A stretch of DNA of 64,000 bases from Acinetobacter sp. ANC 7912 (GCF_039862785.1 NZ_CP156795.1:2604001-2668000), one strand, 5' to 3'. Positions 41,659-51,597 are shown, counted from the stretch's first letter. Program-made: numbers and translations. The notes: a model not told the origin generated them from the letters alone.

Positions 41659-41913
41659 ATGGCTGAAGTCATTATCTATTCAACGACTGTGTGCCCATAC
41701 TGCATTCGTGCAAAACAGCTCCTTGAGCGTAAAGGTGTGGAATACAAAGAAATCAATCTGTCTAAAGAAGATCCACAGGTTCGTCTAGACTTGATGCAGC
41801 GCACCAATCACCGTACTGTGCCGCAGATTTTTATTAATGATCAATTCATCGGTGGTTTTGACCAGCTTTATGCTTTAGAGCGTGAAGGCAAACTCGACGA
41901 ATTATTAGCTTAA
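41659..41913 (+). CDS. grxC: Glutaredoxin 3
   Basis: Glutathione-dependent disulphide reductase, 84 residues. The dithiol active site CPYC is at about 11-14 (STTVCPYCIRAKQLL). The GSH-binding segments RTVPQIFINDQFIGG (cis-Pro TVP) and GG-D are present. ATG with CAGGAG upstream. It is second in the rhodanese-grxC-secB operon. Confidence 0.96.
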   Translation: MAEVIIYSTTVCPYCIRAKQLLERKGVEYKEINLSKEDPQVRLDLMQRTNHRTVPQIFINDQFIGGFDQLYALEREGKLDELLA

Positions 41914-41951
41914 TCGGTTTAATTATCACTTCAATTATTAAGGATTAAAGA

Positions 41952-42410
41952 ATGAGTGAAGAACAACAAGCTCAACCACAACTGGCATTAGAGCGTATTT
42001 ATACTAAAGACATTTCTTTTGAAGTACCTGGGGCACAAGTTTTTACTAAACAATGGCAACCTGAACTGAACATCAACCTGTCTTCTTCTGCAGAAAAGAT
42101 TGATCCAACTCATTTCGAAGTTGCATTGAAAGTTGTCGTACAAGCAAATAATGAAGGCGACACTGCATTTATCGTTGACGTGACTCAAGCAGGGATTTTC
42201 CTAATTGACGGCGTTGAAGAAGAACGTTTGCCATACATCCTTGGCGCGTACTGCCCGAACATCCTCTTCCCATTCCTGCGTGAAGCGGTGAATGACTTGG
42301 TAACTAAAGGCAGCTTCCCTCAACTGCTGCTGACTCCTATCAACTTTGATGCTGAGTTCGAAGCAAACATGCAACGTGCGCAAGCTGCTGCAGCTGAAGG
42401 TCAAGCTTAA
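41952..42410 (+). CDS. secB: Protein-export chaperone SecB
   Basis: Tetrameric cytosolic chaperone that keeps preproteins unfolded and hands them to SecA. The 152-residue protein shows the family segments [28 protein letters not shown] and [20 protein letters not shown], with a C-terminal [10 protein letters not shown]. All match proteobacterial SecB. It ends the operon with a clear terminator. Confidence 0.97.
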   Translation: MSEEQQAQPQLALERIYTKDISFEVPGAQVFTKQWQPELNINLSSSAEKIDPTHFEVALKVVVQANNEGDTAFIVDVTQAGIFLIDGVEEERLPYILGAYCPNILFPFLREAVNDLVTKGSFPQLLLTPINFDAEFEANMQRAQAAAAEGQA

Positions 42411-42431
42411 TCACTTAAGCCTGAACAAGAG

Positions 42432-42457
42432 AAAGACCGCCATGGCGGTCTTTTTTT
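42432..42457 (+). terminator. Terminator after secB
   Basis: Arms AAAGACCGCCA and TGGCGGTCTTT followed by T residues. Confidence 0.88.
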
Positions 42458-42465
42458 ATTTCGTA

Positions 42466-42855
42466 TTATTTAAAGTTCTGATGACCTTGTTTTTTAATTG
42501 CATCAATCTTTTCCACTGATTGCTTTGCCTGCTCAAGTTGACCTGCTTCCGTTAAAGCTTGGGCCTGCTTTAACTCACTAATTAACTGTTCCAATAGACT
42601 ATGATAACTATGCAGTTGTGGATCTTCTGGACTCACTTTTTTTAAGGATTTTAGGGTATTCTTCTGTGCATCCAAAACTGCCTCATTCATCTTTCTAAGA
42701 GCCTCTAAGGCCACTTTCGGATCCATCGTGTTCTGAAATTTTTTATAATTCGAATTTAAGGCATACATATCCATCCTAAGGCTTTTAGCCATGACGCTGT
42801 TATTCACTACCAAACCGAGCAAGCAGACAAAAGTTAAACTAAGTATTCTTAACAT
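42466..42855 (-). CDS. cybC: Cytochrome b562 (periplasmic, soluble)
   Basis: A 129-residue precursor with signal peptide 1-23 (SVMA/KS) and a 106-residue four-helix mature protein, the same mature length as E. coli cytochrome b562. The haem ligands fall at exactly the E. coli positions: Met at mature 7 (RMDMYALN) and His at mature 102 (GHQNFK). Helical segments ALRKMNEAVLDAQK and SPEDPQLHSYHSLL also align. No CxxCH is present, so haem would be held without covalent links. The ATG at 42855 is chosen over one six codons upstream because AAGGA precedes it. Electron-transfer partner unknown. Confidence 0.85.
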   Translation of the reverse strand: MLRILSLTFVCLLGLVVNNSVMAKSLRMDMYALNSNYKKFQNTMDPKVALEALRKMNEAVLDAQKNTLKSLKKVSPEDPQLHSYHSLLEQLISELKQAQALTEAGQLEQAKQSVEKIDAIKKQGHQNFK

Positions 42856-42986
42856 GGGAATTTCCTTGATCATTTTTCAGTTATTTTTATTTTTTTTGAA
42901 TCATATATACAAGTCTATTTATCTGTAAGCTTAAGTATTTATTAAGAAATAAATTTTTTTGCCTTAAAACAAATGCTCCAAACATA

Positions 42987-43010
42987 AAAACCCCTCAATT
43001 GAGGGGTTTT
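42987..43010 (-). terminator. Terminator after fabI
   Basis: Perfect palindrome with arms AAAACCCCTCAA and TTGAGGGGTTTT; A/T-rich on both sides, so it can also act on the plus strand. Confidence 0.85.
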
Positions 43011-43040
43011 CTTTGCTCGAAATAAGTCTTTTTAAAAAAC

Positions 43041-43847
43041 TTATTCTGCATCTAACATCAGCTCAGCGCTCATGCCAACAGTGTTATAACCCGCATCAAC
43101 ATACAGGATTTCGCCGGTAATCCCGTTCGCCCATGGTGAGCACAGGAACAGTGCTGCATTACCGACATCTTCAATGGTCACATTACGTTTAAGCGGAGCC
43201 ACTTTTTCATTTAGATCCAGCATTTTACGGAAAGACTTAATACCAGATGCTGCCAGAGTACGGATTGGGCCCGCTGAAATGGCATTGACACGGATCCCTT
43301 CCGCACCCAAGCTAGAGGCCAGGTAACGTACGCCTGCTTCTAATGATGCTTTTGCCAAGCCCATTACGTTGTAGTTTGGCATGACACGTTCAGAACCTTG
43401 GTAAGTCAGGGTCAACAGACAACCTTGACGCGCAGCCAATAAAGGTTTTGCCGCACGTGCCATCGCGATAAAGCTGTAAGCACTGATGTCATGCGCGATT
43501 TTAAAGCCTTCACGGTCGGTTACTTCAGTGAAGTCACCATCTAGGGTATGTGCTGGTGCGAAACCGATCGAGTGCACTACACCATCCAAACCATCCCAGT
43601 GTTTTGCCAGTTCAGCAAAGGCATTTTCAATTTCTGCATCAACTGCCACATCACAAGGAAAAACCAGTTCAGAACCAAACTGTGCAGCGAACTCATCTAC
43701 ACGTTTTTTCAATTTTTCATTTGGATAGGTAAATGCAAGTTCTGCACCTTCACGATGTAATGCCTGTGCAATACCAAACGCAATCGATAACTTACTTGCA
43801 ATACCTGCGATCAGAAAGCGCTTACCCGCCAAAAGTCCTTGTGCCAT
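43041..43847 (-). CDS. fabI: Enoyl-[acyl-carrier-protein] reductase (NADH), FabI
   Basis: Last reductive step of each fatty-acid elongation cycle and the target of triclosan. The 268-residue SDR-like protein starts [20 protein letters not shown] and has the FabI catalytic arrangement Y-x6-K in [15 protein letters not shown] (Tyr about 157, Lys about 164). It ends [18 protein letters not shown] at 43847 is chosen because it matches the family; a TTG five codons upstream has no ribosome binding site. Its terminator lies 30 bases after the stop. Confidence 0.96.
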   Translation of the reverse strand: MAQGLLAGKRFLIAGIASKLSIAFGIAQALHREGAELAFTYPNEKLKKRVDEFAAQFGSELVFPCDVAVDAEIENAFAELAKHWDGLDGVVHSIGFAPAHTLDGDFTEVTDREGFKIAHDISAYSFIAMARAAKPLLAARQGCLLTLTYQGSERVMPNYNVMGLAKASLEAGVRYLASSLGAEGIRVNAISAGPIRTLAASGIKSFRKMLDLNEKVAPLKRNVTIEDVGNAALFLCSPWANGITGEILYVDAGYNTVGMSAELMLDAE

Positions 43848-43969
43848 GTGAATCTCACTCAAAATAATTTATAGGCATGATGCCAAGTCTGAAACATTTT
43901 AGAAATTGCATAATGCATCTTTTTTTCATTCTCGATAAATAAACAGCTCTATTTTCTGACAAAAATCTA

Positions 43970-44788
43970 TCAAGATAATGCTAGAGCCTGCTGGGTATTC
44001 TGCCACAGCTGTTCCGCCAGCTCCTCTGGATGCATGAGCAGGCTATGTGCCAGTCCTTGCAGCACATAAGGCAGATTCACCGGCGTATTCCGTGTACGCT
44101 GTTCAGTCGAATGCTGACAGCATAATGGCGTCATGTCTGGACAATCAGTTTCCAATACCAGATGCTCTGCCCCAACGGTTTGTACCACCTGATGCAATTT
44201 CTTGGCATTTGGATTAGTAATCTGCCCCGTAATTCCCAGTTTAAAACCTAACTTGATGAAAGCTTTGGCTTCTTCAATTCCACCACCAAAGGCATGAGCA
44301 ATCCCACCCTGCTGGAATTGATGTTCTTTCAATATCTTTAGCACATCAGCATGCGATTTACGGATATGCAGCAAAACCGGCTTGTCATATTGCTGTGCGA
44401 GTTCAAGCTGTGCAGCAAAAAAGTCTTTCTGTTTCTGGAAAATTTCCGGTTGTTTATACTGTTTCAGAAAGGTATCCAAACCAATTTCACCGATCGCAAT
44501 ACAGTCTTCGGTTTTTAAAATCTGTTCCAGAGCCTGCAAATGTTGCTGTTGATGTTCTTCAATATAAAAAGGATGTAGTCCCGGTGCTAGATAGCTATGT
44601 GGTGCATTTTCTAAACTATTCACAAAATGCTGAGTTTGAATCAGGTCCTGAAAACGTCGCTGTAAAAAGCCGATCAGAACCAGCCCCTCTACCCCGGCTT
44701 TTTTCGCTGCATAAGCTAGCTGCTCCCGATCATGGTCAAAATCGGGAACATCAAAGTGGGTATGGGTATCAAACAGTTTCAACGTCAT
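43970..44788 (-). CDS. TatD-family metal-dependent hydrolase
   Basis: TIM-barrel nuclease-like hydrolase of 272 residues. Metal ligands are visible: DTHTHFD (7-13), GEIGLDTFL (Glu about 99), PVLLHIRKSH (His about 134), GIAHAFGGG (His about 158) and ETDCPDMTPL (Asp about 208). TatD enzymes are 3'-5' DNA/RNA exonucleases, but paralogues are common, so the exact type (TatD, YcfH or YjjV) is not settled. Its ATG overlaps the preceding lipoprotein gene (ATGA), so the pair is cotranscribed. Confidence 0.88.
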   Translation of the reverse strand: MTLKLFDTHTHFDVPDFDHDREQLAYAAKKAGVEGLVLIGFLQRRFQDLIQTQHFVNSLENAPHSYLAPGLHPFYIEEHQQQHLQALEQILKTEDCIAIGEIGLDTFLKQYKQPEIFQKQKDFFAAQLELAQQYDKPVLLHIRKSHADVLKILKEHQFQQGGIAHAFGGGIEEAKAFIKLGFKLGITGQITNPNAKKLHQVVQTVGAEHLVLETDCPDMTPLCCQHSTEQRTRNTPVNLPYVLQGLAHSLLMHPEELAEQLWQNTQQALALS

Positions 44789-45741
44789 TTTGCGTTCGCT
44801 TTGGCTTCCGAAGCTGCTGCCTGTTCACTTTTCGGCAGATATTCCGGTTTAATAATTCCCTCCAGCTCACTAAACGGGATATTCAGGCGCGGTAGGCCAA
44901 CGACATATGGCCCGATTTCATATTCAGCATATTGCAATGCCAGACCATCTCGAGTCAGGAAAAAATTATCTGTGAGCTTAAATTTCCAGGCCTGTTCATA
45001 TTCTTTGATATCAGTCGCCAGTTGCGAATCAATCACCCAGGTTTTAAAGACCTCATGGGCTTTAGCTTCGAGCTGGGCTTTCTTATTTGGCAGAATAATA
45101 TCGTCCAGTTTGACCAGCTTTTTTCTGTCCAGATCAAAGTTGTAATAGTTCTGTGCAGTTGAACCATGTGCCCCGCCCAGATAATGGGTACTGTTCAACA
45201 CCACCGTGGCCAATGGTGCACCTGGATTGAGAATTTTCGGCTTGATCATCAGGCTGATACTGTGATTGGCACTGAGGTCTTTCAGCTCTTTATCCAGATT
45301 CAGGAAAGTCTGCATATACGGTTGTGACTGTTTCTCTAGTTTCTGGCGTGCACTTAATTGTGGTTTCGGTGCAGCATCTGAAGCCGGAGTTTCATCAGCT
45401 TCGGGTTCACTGGCGACTTCAACCTTGGCAGGAGCAATCGCATCAGCATTCAATACACCTTGCAGCCTTGCCAGAATTTGCTGATCAATAAACTGATCGA
45501 TAAAGGCCTGATTACTGTTCAGGCGTTCAATGCTAATTTCCGGGCAGTTCTTGCCATCACATTCCGGGATGTCCAGATTCAGTTTTTCTGTTTGCCCCTT
45601 AAGCTGGGCAATTTCAGGCTGTGTTTGTACCGTTTCAGGTGGAGTCACTTCCTTAGCTTCCTTTTCCCGCGGCTGACAGGCACTCAGTAAGATTGCTGTC
45701 GCTAGCAAAGAGAGGCCGAATATCTTGTTATATTTTGGCAT
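44785..45741 (-). CDS. DUF3298/RsiV-like lipoprotein
   Basis: A 318-residue protein with a lipoprotein signal (LLSACQ, Cys about 21), a Pro/Glu-rich linker and a C-terminal domain. The C-terminal features TVVLNSTHYLGGAHGSTAQNYYNFD and LALQYAEYEIGPYVVGLPRLNIPFSEL are characteristic of DUF3298 (RsiV-type, lysozyme-binding in Bacillus). The cysteine motif PECDGKNCPEISI recurs in the next gene upstream, which looks like a paralogue. Function here is unknown; a periplasmic binding role is plausible. It is followed by tatD with a four-base overlap. Confidence 0.82.
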   Translation of the reverse strand: MPKYNKIFGLSLLATAILLSACQPREKEAKEVTPPETVQTQPEIAQLKGQTEKLNLDIPECDGKNCPEISIERLNSNQAFIDQFIDQQILARLQGVLNADAIAPAKVEVASEPEADETPASDAAPKPQLSARQKLEKQSQPYMQTFLNLDKELKDLSANHSISLMIKPKILNPGAPLATVVLNSTHYLGGAHGSTAQNYYNFDLDRKKLVKLDDIILPNKKAQLEAKAHEVFKTWVIDSQLATDIKEYEQAWKFKLTDNFFLTRDGLALQYAEYEIGPYVVGLPRLNIPFSELEGIIKPEYLPKSEQAAASEAKANAK

Positions 45742-45791
45742 TACATAACCTTTTTTTGTACATCACATTTCACCCAAATTGGGCATTCGTC

Positions 45792-46625
45792 CTAGAACAT
45801 ATGCTGATATACATCAGCTTTCAAGACCTGTTGTGTTTGTTCTTGGGTTAGGTAAATATCAAGTTGTTTCGCCTCCTTGACAATCTCGCCACCACGATAA
45901 TGCAGGCCGATACCTTCCTGATCAAAGAACCAGTCCGCCTGTCCCCAATACAATTTTTTGGGAGCATTTTGCTGTACTTCTTTCTCATTGTCTTTCAGCC
46001 ATTTGGCATAAGCCTCTTGAACAATTTTATCCATCGCCACACGTTGCTGCGGATTAATAATATCTAAGGCTGTGAGATTTTTCTGGCTACGGCGATCTGC
46101 GACAAAGAAGTAATAGCGTTCCTTCACTTTGATATTTTCCTGATCGGTATCTACACCAATCTGCATCAGCACATACTGATTCCGCTGATACGGAATCCGG
46201 GTATACATCGCCAGTTGGTAGGCCTTGTTCAGTTTCAGCTGTTCCTGCCAGGCATCCGATTTTTTCACATAGACATTCACCGCTTGCTGCAGGCTCAGGT
46301 CCTGTTTTTCTTTGACCTCAATCTGATCCTGAATCACAAGCGCCTGCTTGCGCTCAATCCACTGGTTAATCCAGGGATCAACCGTGTTTAAGGTCTGAAT
46401 ATCCAGATCAATACAGTTCTTAGTTTCACAAAATGGCACTGCTATTGTGGCTGGCTGCTCCTGAATATTCAAATAAGGCAGCACATCTTCTGTTTCTACT
46501 TTCGGCACCACTTCTGCCTGTTGCTGTGGTTTATTTTCTGGTTCTGTTTTTTTCTGATCACAGGCACTCAGCAACAGACTTAAACTGATCGCTGAACCCA
46601 GTAGAACTGCATGACTCCGTTTCAT
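45792..46625 (-). CDS. RsiV/DUF3298-like lipoprotein, paralogue of its neighbour
   Basis: A 277-residue lipoprotein (LLSACDQ, Cys about 22) with a Gln/Glu/Lys-rich linker, then the motif PFCETKNCIDLDIQTLN. That motif aligns with PECDGKNCPEISIERLN of the downstream gene. The C-terminal part (ADWFFDQEGIGLHYRGGEIV) matches the same region of DUF3298 proteins. The HYLGGAHG signature of the neighbour is missing, so the pair has diverged. The spacing of 50 bases suggests one operon: two lipoproteins then tatD. Confidence 0.78.
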   Translation of the reverse strand: MKRSHAVLLGSAISLSLLLSACDQKKTEPENKPQQQAEVVPKVETEDVLPYLNIQEQPATIAVPFCETKNCIDLDIQTLNTVDPWINQWIERKQALVIQDQIEVKEKQDLSLQQAVNVYVKKSDAWQEQLKLNKAYQLAMYTRIPYQRNQYVLMQIGVDTDQENIKVKERYYFFVADRRSQKNLTALDIINPQQRVAMDKIVQEAYAKWLKDNEKEVQQNAPKKLYWGQADWFFDQEGIGLHYRGGEIVKEAKQLDIYLTQEQTQQVLKADVYQHMF

Positions 46626-46668
46626 AAGACAATAAAATTTGAAGAGATAAGTGAATGTAGCACAAATT

Positions 46669-46694
46669 AAAACAGCTTCCGAAGAAGCTGTTTT
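46669..46694. terminator. Terminator after prfC
   Basis: Perfect 11-bp arms AAAACAGCTTC and GAAGCTGTTTT around a 4-base loop, separating prfC from the lipoprotein genes. Confidence 0.82.
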
Positions 46695-46715
46695 AGATTT
46701 ACAAGATTTTAAAAC

Positions 46716-48308
46716 TTAGTGTTCACGTGTATTACGGAAAATGATGTCTGGATAACGTTCCTGCATCAACTGCAGATTGACGCGGCTTGGTGCCAGATAA
46801 GTCAAATGACCACCACCATCGACAGAGAGCTGGTCATGGGCTTTTTTCTTGAATTCGTTAAATTTCTTCTCATCTGGACAAGACACCCAACGAACCGTGT
46901 TGATGCTCACCGGTTCGTAAATACAATCCACCTTGTATTCTTCTTTCAGGCGGTATGCCACCACTTCGAACTGCAGCACACCCACGGCACCGACGATCAG
47001 GTCGTTACTGTTTTGTGGCATAAACACCTGAGTCGCACCTTCTTCAGAAAGCTCTTTCAGGCCTTTTTGCAGCTGCTTGGATTTTAGAGGATCTTTCAGA
47101 CGTACACGGCGGAACATTTCCGGTGCGAAGTGAGGAATACCCGTGAAGTGCAGATCTTCACCTGAAGTAAAAGTATCACCGATCTGGATAGTACCGTGGT
47201 TATGCAAACCGATAATATCACCCGGCCATGCTTCTTCCAGATGCTGACGGTCACCCGCCAGGAAAGTCAGTGCATCGCTGATACGTATATCTTTACCCAA
47301 ACGCACATGCTTCATTTTCAGGCCTTTTTCATATTTACCTGAACAGATCCGCATAAAGGCAATACGGTCACGGTGTTTCGGATCCATATTGGCCTGAATC
47401 TTGAAAACAAAACCGCTAAATCCTTCCTCAGTCGCTTCAACTTTACGGTTTTGAGTAGGGTGCGCTTTTGGTGCTGGCGCATATTCACTAAACGCATTCA
47501 GCACATGGTCCACCCCAAAGTTACCCAATGCCGTACCAAATAGTACTGGGGTCTGACGGCCTGCCAGGAATTCTTCACGATCCAGTGGCTCATTCGCCAT
47601 CTGTACTAGCTCTAGCGATTCTTCAAAAGCCGCCCAAGCCAGCTCACCAACTTTTTCACGCAGGTCGGCATGGTCATAACCATCACGCACTTCGATATCG
47701 GTGATCACTGAACCAAAACCTGGCTTGTACACGTAGAATTTTTCTTCCAGCAGGTTATATACACCCGCGAAATCACGACCAGTACCTAACGGCCAGGTAA
47801 TTGGCACACATTTAATTTTCAGGACATTTTCGATCTCATCCAGCAGCTCTAAAGGCTCACGGATTTCACGGTCCATTTTGTTGACGAAAGAAATGATTGG
47901 TGTGTCACGCATACGACACACTTCCATCAATTTGATGGTACGTTCTTCGACACCTTTTGCACCATCGATCACCATCAATGCAGAGTCCACCGCAGTCAGG
48001 GTACGGTAAGTATCTTCCGAGAAGTCTTCGTGCCCTGGAGTGTCCAGCAGGTTGATCATCTTGTCCTTGTACGGAAACTGCATGACCGAAGTGGTAATCG
48101 AAATCCCACGTTCCTTTTCCATTTCCATCCAGTCCGAAGTTGCCGCACGATCAGATTTACGGCTTTTTACCATACCGGCAACCTGGATCGCCTGGCCCCA
48201 TAACAGCAATTTTTCTGTCATGGTAGTTTTACCGGCATCGGGGTGGGAAATAATCGCGAATGTACGTCGCTGCGCGACCTGCGCCGCCAACTCTTGTTTA
48301 AAGCTCAT
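46716..48308 (-). CDS. prfC: Peptide chain release factor 3
   Basis: GTPase that recycles RF1/RF2 after termination. The 530-residue protein has G1 [12 protein letters not shown] (about 21-32), switch [16 protein letters not shown], and [10 protein letters not shown] (G4). The RF3-specific C-terminal domains include [16 protein letters not shown]. Length matches E. coli RF3 (529). Closely related EF-G and TypA are excluded by these RF3 features. Confidence 0.97.
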   Translation of the reverse strand: MSFKQELAAQVAQRRTFAIISHPDAGKTTMTEKLLLWGQAIQVAGMVKSRKSDRAATSDWMEMEKERGISITTSVMQFPYKDKMINLLDTPGHEDFSEDTYRTLTAVDSALMVIDGAKGVEERTIKLMEVCRMRDTPIISFVNKMDREIREPLELLDEIENVLKIKCVPITWPLGTGRDFAGVYNLLEEKFYVYKPGFGSVITDIEVRDGYDHADLREKVGELAWAAFEESLELVQMANEPLDREEFLAGRQTPVLFGTALGNFGVDHVLNAFSEYAPAPKAHPTQNRKVEATEEGFSGFVFKIQANMDPKHRDRIAFMRICSGKYEKGLKMKHVRLGKDIRISDALTFLAGDRQHLEEAWPGDIIGLHNHGTIQIGDTFTSGEDLHFTGIPHFAPEMFRRVRLKDPLKSKQLQKGLKELSEEGATQVFMPQNSNDLIVGAVGVLQFEVVAYRLKEEYKVDCIYEPVSINTVRWVSCPDEKKFNEFKKKAHDQLSVDGGGHLTYLAPSRVNLQLMQERYPDIIFRNTREH

Positions 48309-48588
48309 GGAAAATACCTACTGCAGACCGCAGTGCAAAAGATCAAGTTCGATCAATATGAAAAATTGGCGATATTGTAGCAGAATTTCTAAATGCCGTG
48401 CTTATTCCGCAGTAACAGGACTTTATACAATCAAAAACTTCACACGCAGGAAATAAAAATCTAAAAACAATATGAAATAAGGAGGTTGGACTTTTAGAGA
48501 ATAGGCAAATAGACAGAAATCATTTTTAATTTCAGAGATTAATATATCCAATATTTAAAGAAGCGGATTCATTCAATTTAGGATCAAA

Positions 48589-49065
48589 ATGGAAAAGATC
48601 GCCTTTCAGAACTTGTATGCAGAACCCTATACTCATTGTTATGGCTGTGGCCGTAACAATCTACATGGTTATCAACTAAAAAGTTATTGGGAAGAATTTC
48701 CGGTACGTACGATCTCCCATATTCAGCCAGCTGCACACTATACTGGGGGCGTTCCCGATCATCTCTACGGCGGTCTGATTGCTTCCCTACTCGACTGTCA
48801 TGGTACAGCTACTGCCGCTGCTTTTAAAAGTCATGCGCTTGGGATTAAATTTGATGGAAACGAGAATTTGGTTCGCTGTGTGACTGGTAATTTGAATATT
48901 CAGTTTATTCGACCGGTCCTGGTTAATACCGAAATTACACTCACAGGTGAACTGATGAAAATTGAAGACCGTAAAATCTGGGTAGCTCTATCTTTGTCTG
49001 CAAATGAGATCAAATGTGCCAAAGCGGAAATGCTGGCAATCCAAATGAAACAGCCCCTGGATTAA
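48589..49065 (+). CDS. PaaI-type hotdog thioesterase
   Basis: A 158-residue protein of the hotdog fold. The region YGGLIASLLDCHGTATAAA (about 64-82) holds the HGG-like motif and the catalytic Asp, and NLNIQFIRPVLVNTEITLTG is the conserved central strand and loop. Such enzymes hydrolyse acyl-CoA or acyl-ACP thioesters; the substrate is unknown. An N-terminal CYGCGRNN could be a small metal-binding or redox pair. ATG with AGGA upstream. Confidence 0.83.
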   Translation: MEKIAFQNLYAEPYTHCYGCGRNNLHGYQLKSYWEEFPVRTISHIQPAAHYTGGVPDHLYGGLIASLLDCHGTATAAAFKSHALGIKFDGNENLVRCVTGNLNIQFIRPVLVNTEITLTGELMKIEDRKIWVALSLSANEIKCAKAEMLAIQMKQPLD

Positions 49066-49075
49066 GGGGCTGTTT
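49048..49075 (+). terminator. Terminator overlapping the thioesterase stop codon
   Basis: Arms AAACAGCCCCT and AGGGGCTGTTT around a 6-base loop; the stop TAA (49063-49065) lies at the loop edge. Confidence 0.8.
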
Positions 49076-49091
49076 GAAATTTTCTATCAGA

Positions 49092-51158
49092 TTAGGGTGC
49101 TATAGCAGTTGCGGTTGCGCGCAACTCCTGAACATGCACTGGTCGACTGAGCAGATAACCTTGTAACTGTTCACAACCTAAACGCGCCAGAATATCTGCC
49201 TGAGACTGGGTTTCTACCCCTTCTGCCGTCACCTTTAATCCGAGTTTGATCGCGAGATGAATAATACTTTCTAGAATCATTTCTTCTTTGGAATCTGCGA
49301 TCAGTCCCTGAATGAATTCCTTATCAATTTTTAATTCATTCACAGGTAAATTTTTCAGATACAGGAAGCTGGAATGTCCGGTACCAAAGTCATCAATCGC
49401 CAGCTGAATGCCCATATCACGCAAATGCTCTAGAGTGCGGATCGTAGAATCAATGTGATGCATCGCGGTCGATTCTGTAATTTCAATCATCAGATGCTTA
49501 GGATTAATCTGATAACGTGCCAGCAGTTCTTCTAAGTTTTTAAACAGGTTCTTATGCTCAAATTGCACTGCTGATAGATTCACCGCAATCGGGAAATAAT
49601 TCTTGCCTTGCTGTTCCCATTCCTGAATTTGTCTGCAGGCTTCTTCTAATGCCCAATAACCCATCGGAATAATCAGACCGGTTTTTTCCGCACCCTTAAT
49701 AAACATAATTGGAGACAATAAACCCAAGGTCGGATGCTGCCAGCGGATTAAGGCTTCAACTCCACAAATCTCCAAGTTATCAGCACGAAACTTAGGCTGG
49801 TAATAGAGTTCAAATTGATGCGCGTCGACCGCTTTATACAAGTCATTAATCAGTTCACTCTGGCTTCTAGATTCCTTCTCTTCCTCACTAAAATTAAAGA
49901 AAGAATAGGTATTCCGTCCCTGATTTTTAGAAGCCAACATGGCTGCATCGGCATTAATCAATAAGTCCTGAACATTTTCTCCATGCTCAGGAAAGAGTGA
50001 AATTCCGATACTGCCTGAGATATTGATCGATTTACCAATGATCAAGAAACTTTCCTGAATGGTATGCAGAATATCTTCGGCAAGTTTGGCCGCTTCCTCA
50101 GGCATCACATTTTCCATAATCAACAGGAACTCATCGCCGCCAATACGTAACAATTTCGATTGATCATTGAGGAGTGTATGAATCCGGTTGGCTAGCTGAA
50201 TCAGTAACTGGTCTCCGACATGGTGACCAAATACATCATTCACCGCTTTAAAGCGGTCTAGATCAATATAGAGAAAGGCAAATTGCGCATTACGATATTG
50301 ATGATCGTTAAACAGGAAATGGGCATATTCCGATAAATAGAGCCGGTTTGGCAGTTTGGTCAGATTGTCCAATACTGCCTGGTTGGCCAGCTCTTTGTTG
50401 GCTTGTGCTAACTGGCGGCTGCGTTGTTCCAGACGTTGTTCCAGCATCGCGACACTGAAGCCTGCCACCAGAACCAGACAGGTGGTGAATACTACAGTAA
50501 TCAGTAATTCTCGTTCCAGCATGGTCATTTCGACCATGTCATGCCCCCCGATTGAATGAAAACTGCTGGCTGCCATCCCTGTATAATGCATGCCAACAAT
50601 CGTCAGGGTTAGCATCAGTGCCACACTGGCCTTGACCCAGATACTACGGCGAGCTAGCTCACGGTTCTTAAATAGCATCCAGAAAGCCAGACCTGAACCA
50701 CTGATCGCAATCAGAATTGAACAGATGACCAGTAAAGAATCATAGCGGATGATATGTCCTTGCACGACCATACTCATCATCCCGGTATAGTGCATGCCGG
50801 CAATGCCCAGCCCCATCAACACAGCCCCCAGAATCAAGCGTGCGAAAGGTAAGGTTGGTCGCGTTGTCAGCCAAATGGCAAAGATTGAAGCAATAAAGGC
50901 AATCACATATGAGGCAACCGTCAAGCCAGTACTGAAATAAGCATTTGCGGGCATATGGCTGGCACTCATGCCAACAAAATGCATGGCCCAGATCGATAGA
51001 CCAAGAATGGCACCACTTGCAGCCAGCACTAACTTTTCAAATCTGGGAGGCGCGTTACGGAAAAGCAGTTGTTCAATGGAAATCGCAAAGTAACAGGTCA
51101 ATAGCGCGACGAAAATCGAGCCTATTACCAGATTAATGTCATAATGCACATGAATCAT
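49092..51158 (-). CDS. MHYT-GGDEF-EAL membrane protein for c-di-GMP turnover
   Basis: A 688-residue inner-membrane protein. The N-terminal MHYT sensor (about 1-240, seven hydrophobic helices) has the repeated motifs MHFVGM, MHYTGM and MHYTGM, thought to bind a metal and a diatomic gas. A GGDEF domain (about 265-425) has an intact RIGGDEF signature site. An EAL domain (about 440-680) carries GVEALIRW and IDDFGTGHSS, the motifs needed for phosphodiesterase activity. Both domains look catalytically competent, so net activity cannot be predicted from sequence. Confidence 0.93.
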   Translation of the reverse strand: MIHVHYDINLVIGSIFVALLTCYFAISIEQLLFRNAPPRFEKLVLAASGAILGLSIWAMHFVGMSASHMPANAYFSTGLTVASYVIAFIASIFAIWLTTRPTLPFARLILGAVLMGLGIAGMHYTGMMSMVVQGHIIRYDSLLVICSILIAISGSGLAFWMLFKNRELARRSIWVKASVALMLTLTIVGMHYTGMAASSFHSIGGHDMVEMTMLERELLITVVFTTCLVLVAGFSVAMLEQRLEQRSRQLAQANKELANQAVLDNLTKLPNRLYLSEYAHFLFNDHQYRNAQFAFLYIDLDRFKAVNDVFGHHVGDQLLIQLANRIHTLLNDQSKLLRIGGDEFLLIMENVMPEEAAKLAEDILHTIQESFLIIGKSINISGSIGISLFPEHGENVQDLLINADAAMLASKNQGRNTYSFFNFSEEEKESRSQSELINDLYKAVDAHQFELYYQPKFRADNLEICGVEALIRWQHPTLGLLSPIMFIKGAEKTGLIIPMGYWALEEACRQIQEWEQQGKNYFPIAVNLSAVQFEHKNLFKNLEELLARYQINPKHLMIEITESTAMHHIDSTIRTLEHLRDMGIQLAIDDFGTGHSSFLYLKNLPVNELKIDKEFIQGLIADSKEEMILESIIHLAIKLGLKVTAEGVETQSQADILARLGCEQLQGYLLSRPVHVQELRATATAIAP

Positions 51159-51597
51159 ATATCATTCCGTATAGGCTTCCTTTACCAACCTGTTTAAGCC
51201 TACCTGCATTTTTATCAGCCTAATGTAAGGGTATCCAAAAAACGTTGTTTACCCCATATACCCTGGGTCAGAATTAACCGTTAAGATTTTTAATTTATAA
51301 ACACTTAAAACTACAATAATTTAAAGCACAACAAAACCGTCGTTTTACTAACCTTGTGTGGTAAAGATAAAATCGAAAATTGAATATATATTAAAAGTGT
51401 TTCATATTTTAGCAAATGGTTAAAACCATCTACTGTCTATAAAATCATAGATCTTTATCACAATATTATAAATTTCAACTAAATAAATCATATTCTTAAT
51501 CAAAATAAATATTTTTTAATTTACCAATTTTCAACAAAACCTAGAAAAACAGCCTGCAATTGCAGGCTGTTTTAAAGTCATGAGTGAAAGTAAAAAA
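51159..51597. other. Gap between prc and the MHYT-GGDEF-EAL gene
   Basis: About 440 bases, AT-rich, without a gene. It holds the prc terminator (51546-51573) and must contain the promoter of the GGDEF-EAL gene, for which I cannot name convincing elements. Confidence 0.6.
51546..51573 (-). terminator. Terminator after prc
   Basis: 28-bp perfect palindrome with arms AAAACAGCCTGCAA and TTGCAGGCTGTTTT. Confidence 0.85.
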
